Source: SLLW01 sp964388615 (GTDB lineage Bacteria; Bacteroidota; Rhodothermia; Balneolales; Natronogracilivirgulaceae). From it: a DNA stretch of 23,363 nt. The DNA lies in contig CAYMBG010000036.1 in assembly GCA_964388615.1 (NCBI GenBank), positions 1 to 23,363 of the forward strand. The letters run 5' to 3'. The notes below the pieces were generated by a model. It was not told the origin of the DNA. It was given only the letters and a program-made list of their open reading frames with translations, and searched no databases. The position numbers and the translations under genes were made by a program. Below are positions 22,838-23,363 of this stretch, piece after piece (within the stretch, counting starts at the first letter, position 1; each line of letters begins with the position of its first letter).

Positions 22838-23363
22838 TTGCGAGTTATAAAACATCTTTTTTATCGAAGCAGTCTGATTTTCAAAATACAGGTAACCTGG
22901 ATCCTGATTTATACCTTCTTTTTCTCAGGTATAACATTAATCGCCCAGGATACAGGTTGGAAAGCGAATCCTGAAATTATTCAGGAACGACAAGATAGCC
23001 GGCCCGATTATGTATGGCTGGAATCGTTTGTCAAAGATTATGATTTGTCTGATCCTCTTATTACAGAGAGTGGTGAATTGGTAAATACACCCGGACAATG
23101 GCAATCAAGGCGCCAGGAGCTTTTGAATATTTTTCGTTCTCAGATGTATGGCTATCGACCGGAAGAACCAGATCGGGTTTGCTTTCATCTTGTTGAAAAA
23201 GATAATGAAGCCATTGAAGGCAATGCATCCATGAAGCGTATATCCATAGTAAGCAGGTATGAGGATAGAACCCACCAGTTTGAGTTGATTCTTTTTTTGC
23301 CAAATCAAATTAAAAATAAGGTACCTGTTTTTTTATTCATGAATAACCGCAGCCCTGAGAATA
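22838..23363 (+). CDS. Secreted CE15-like (glucuronoyl/acetylxylan esterase-type) hydrolase, 5' part
   Basis: An open frame begins after TAA 22817-22819 and runs off the window end. The first in-frame ATG (about 23144) is too far inside, so the start is most likely TTG 22838. From there the protein has a clear signal peptide: basic RVIKHLFYR, hydrophobic ILIYTFFFSGITLIAQ, then DTGWK. The mature part contains YDLSDPLITESGELV, then QWQSRRQELLNIFRSQMYGYRPEEP and VPVFLFMNNRSPEN. These are the lead blocks of CE15-type glucuronoyl esterases and related alpha/beta hydrolases, which cleave ester links on xylan. The catalytic Ser, acidic residue and His lie beyond the window. Its neighbours include a CE1-like esterase and a GH3 remnant. 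The family call is good; the precise activity is not settled. Confidence 0.75.
   Translation, partial: MRVIKHLFYRSSLIFKIQVTWILIYTFFFSGITLIAQDTGWKANPEIIQERQDSRPDYVWLESFVKDYDLSDPLITESGELVNTPGQWQSRRQELLNIFRSQMYGYRPEEPDRVCFHLVEKDNEAIEGNASMKRISIVSRYEDRTHQFELILFLPNQIKNKVPVFLFMNNRSPEN

Noticed and set aside
1..23363. Defence, CRISPR, prophage or biosynthetic system
   Set aside because: Reading all supported genes showed no nuclease-effector pairs, repeat arrays, integrases or biosynthetic core enzymes.

Overview
The window looks like a chromosomal segment of a marine or halophilic member of the Bacteroidota/Balneolota/Rhodothermota lineage. The evidence is the style of its GroEL (Gly-Met-rich tail), secreted S9 peptidases of the type common there, a HiPIP protein, an iodotyrosine-deiodinase-like nitroreductase, and mixed use of Shine-Dalgarno and SD-less starts. 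The exact taxon is inference. I see no rRNA, tRNA, CRISPR array, IS element or phage gene.

Layout. (1) 1-4251, plus strand: the C-terminal half of a DPP-IV-like S9 peptidase cut by the window edge, a small gene of unknown function, msrA, and a complete secreted S9 peptidase. (2) 4355-6850, minus strand: a small unknown protein, rmuC, and a protein with two AP2/ERF-like modules. (3) 7105-8730: an FMN-binding PNPOx-family protein converging on an Smr-domain protein (their stop codons share bases), with an iodotyrosine-deiodinase-like flavoprotein upstream of the Smr gene. (4) 9051-13704, plus strand: a potassium channel with two RCK domains, followed closely by a large secreted S9 peptidase. 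(5) 13825-17604, minus strand: alanine dehydrogenase, M28 lipoprotein aminopeptidase, a small membrane protein and a Tat-exported HiPIP, closely spaced in that transcription order. (6) 17753-18544: rsmA. (7) 18708-23363, plus strand: a 118-residue lipoprotein that looks like an internally deleted GH3 glycosidase, a CE1-like esterase, groES-groEL under a CIRCE element with a strong terminator, and the 5' end of a CE15-like esterase that starts at TTG and runs off the window.

Functional themes. Three S9 peptidases, an M28 aminopeptidase and alanine dehydrogenase point to peptide scavenging that feeds amino acids into central metabolism. The GH3 remnant and two carbohydrate esterases flanking groESL suggest a small hemicellulose (xylan) utilisation region. 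MsrA, GroESL, RmuC and RsmA are housekeeping or stress genes.

No clearly new multi-gene system is evident. The most interesting items are the GH3 deletion remnant, the complete Glu-Tyr-Lys lid triad in the deiodinase-like protein, the tandem AP2-like protein, and a perfect inverted repeat between ald and rsmA that looks like an operator.
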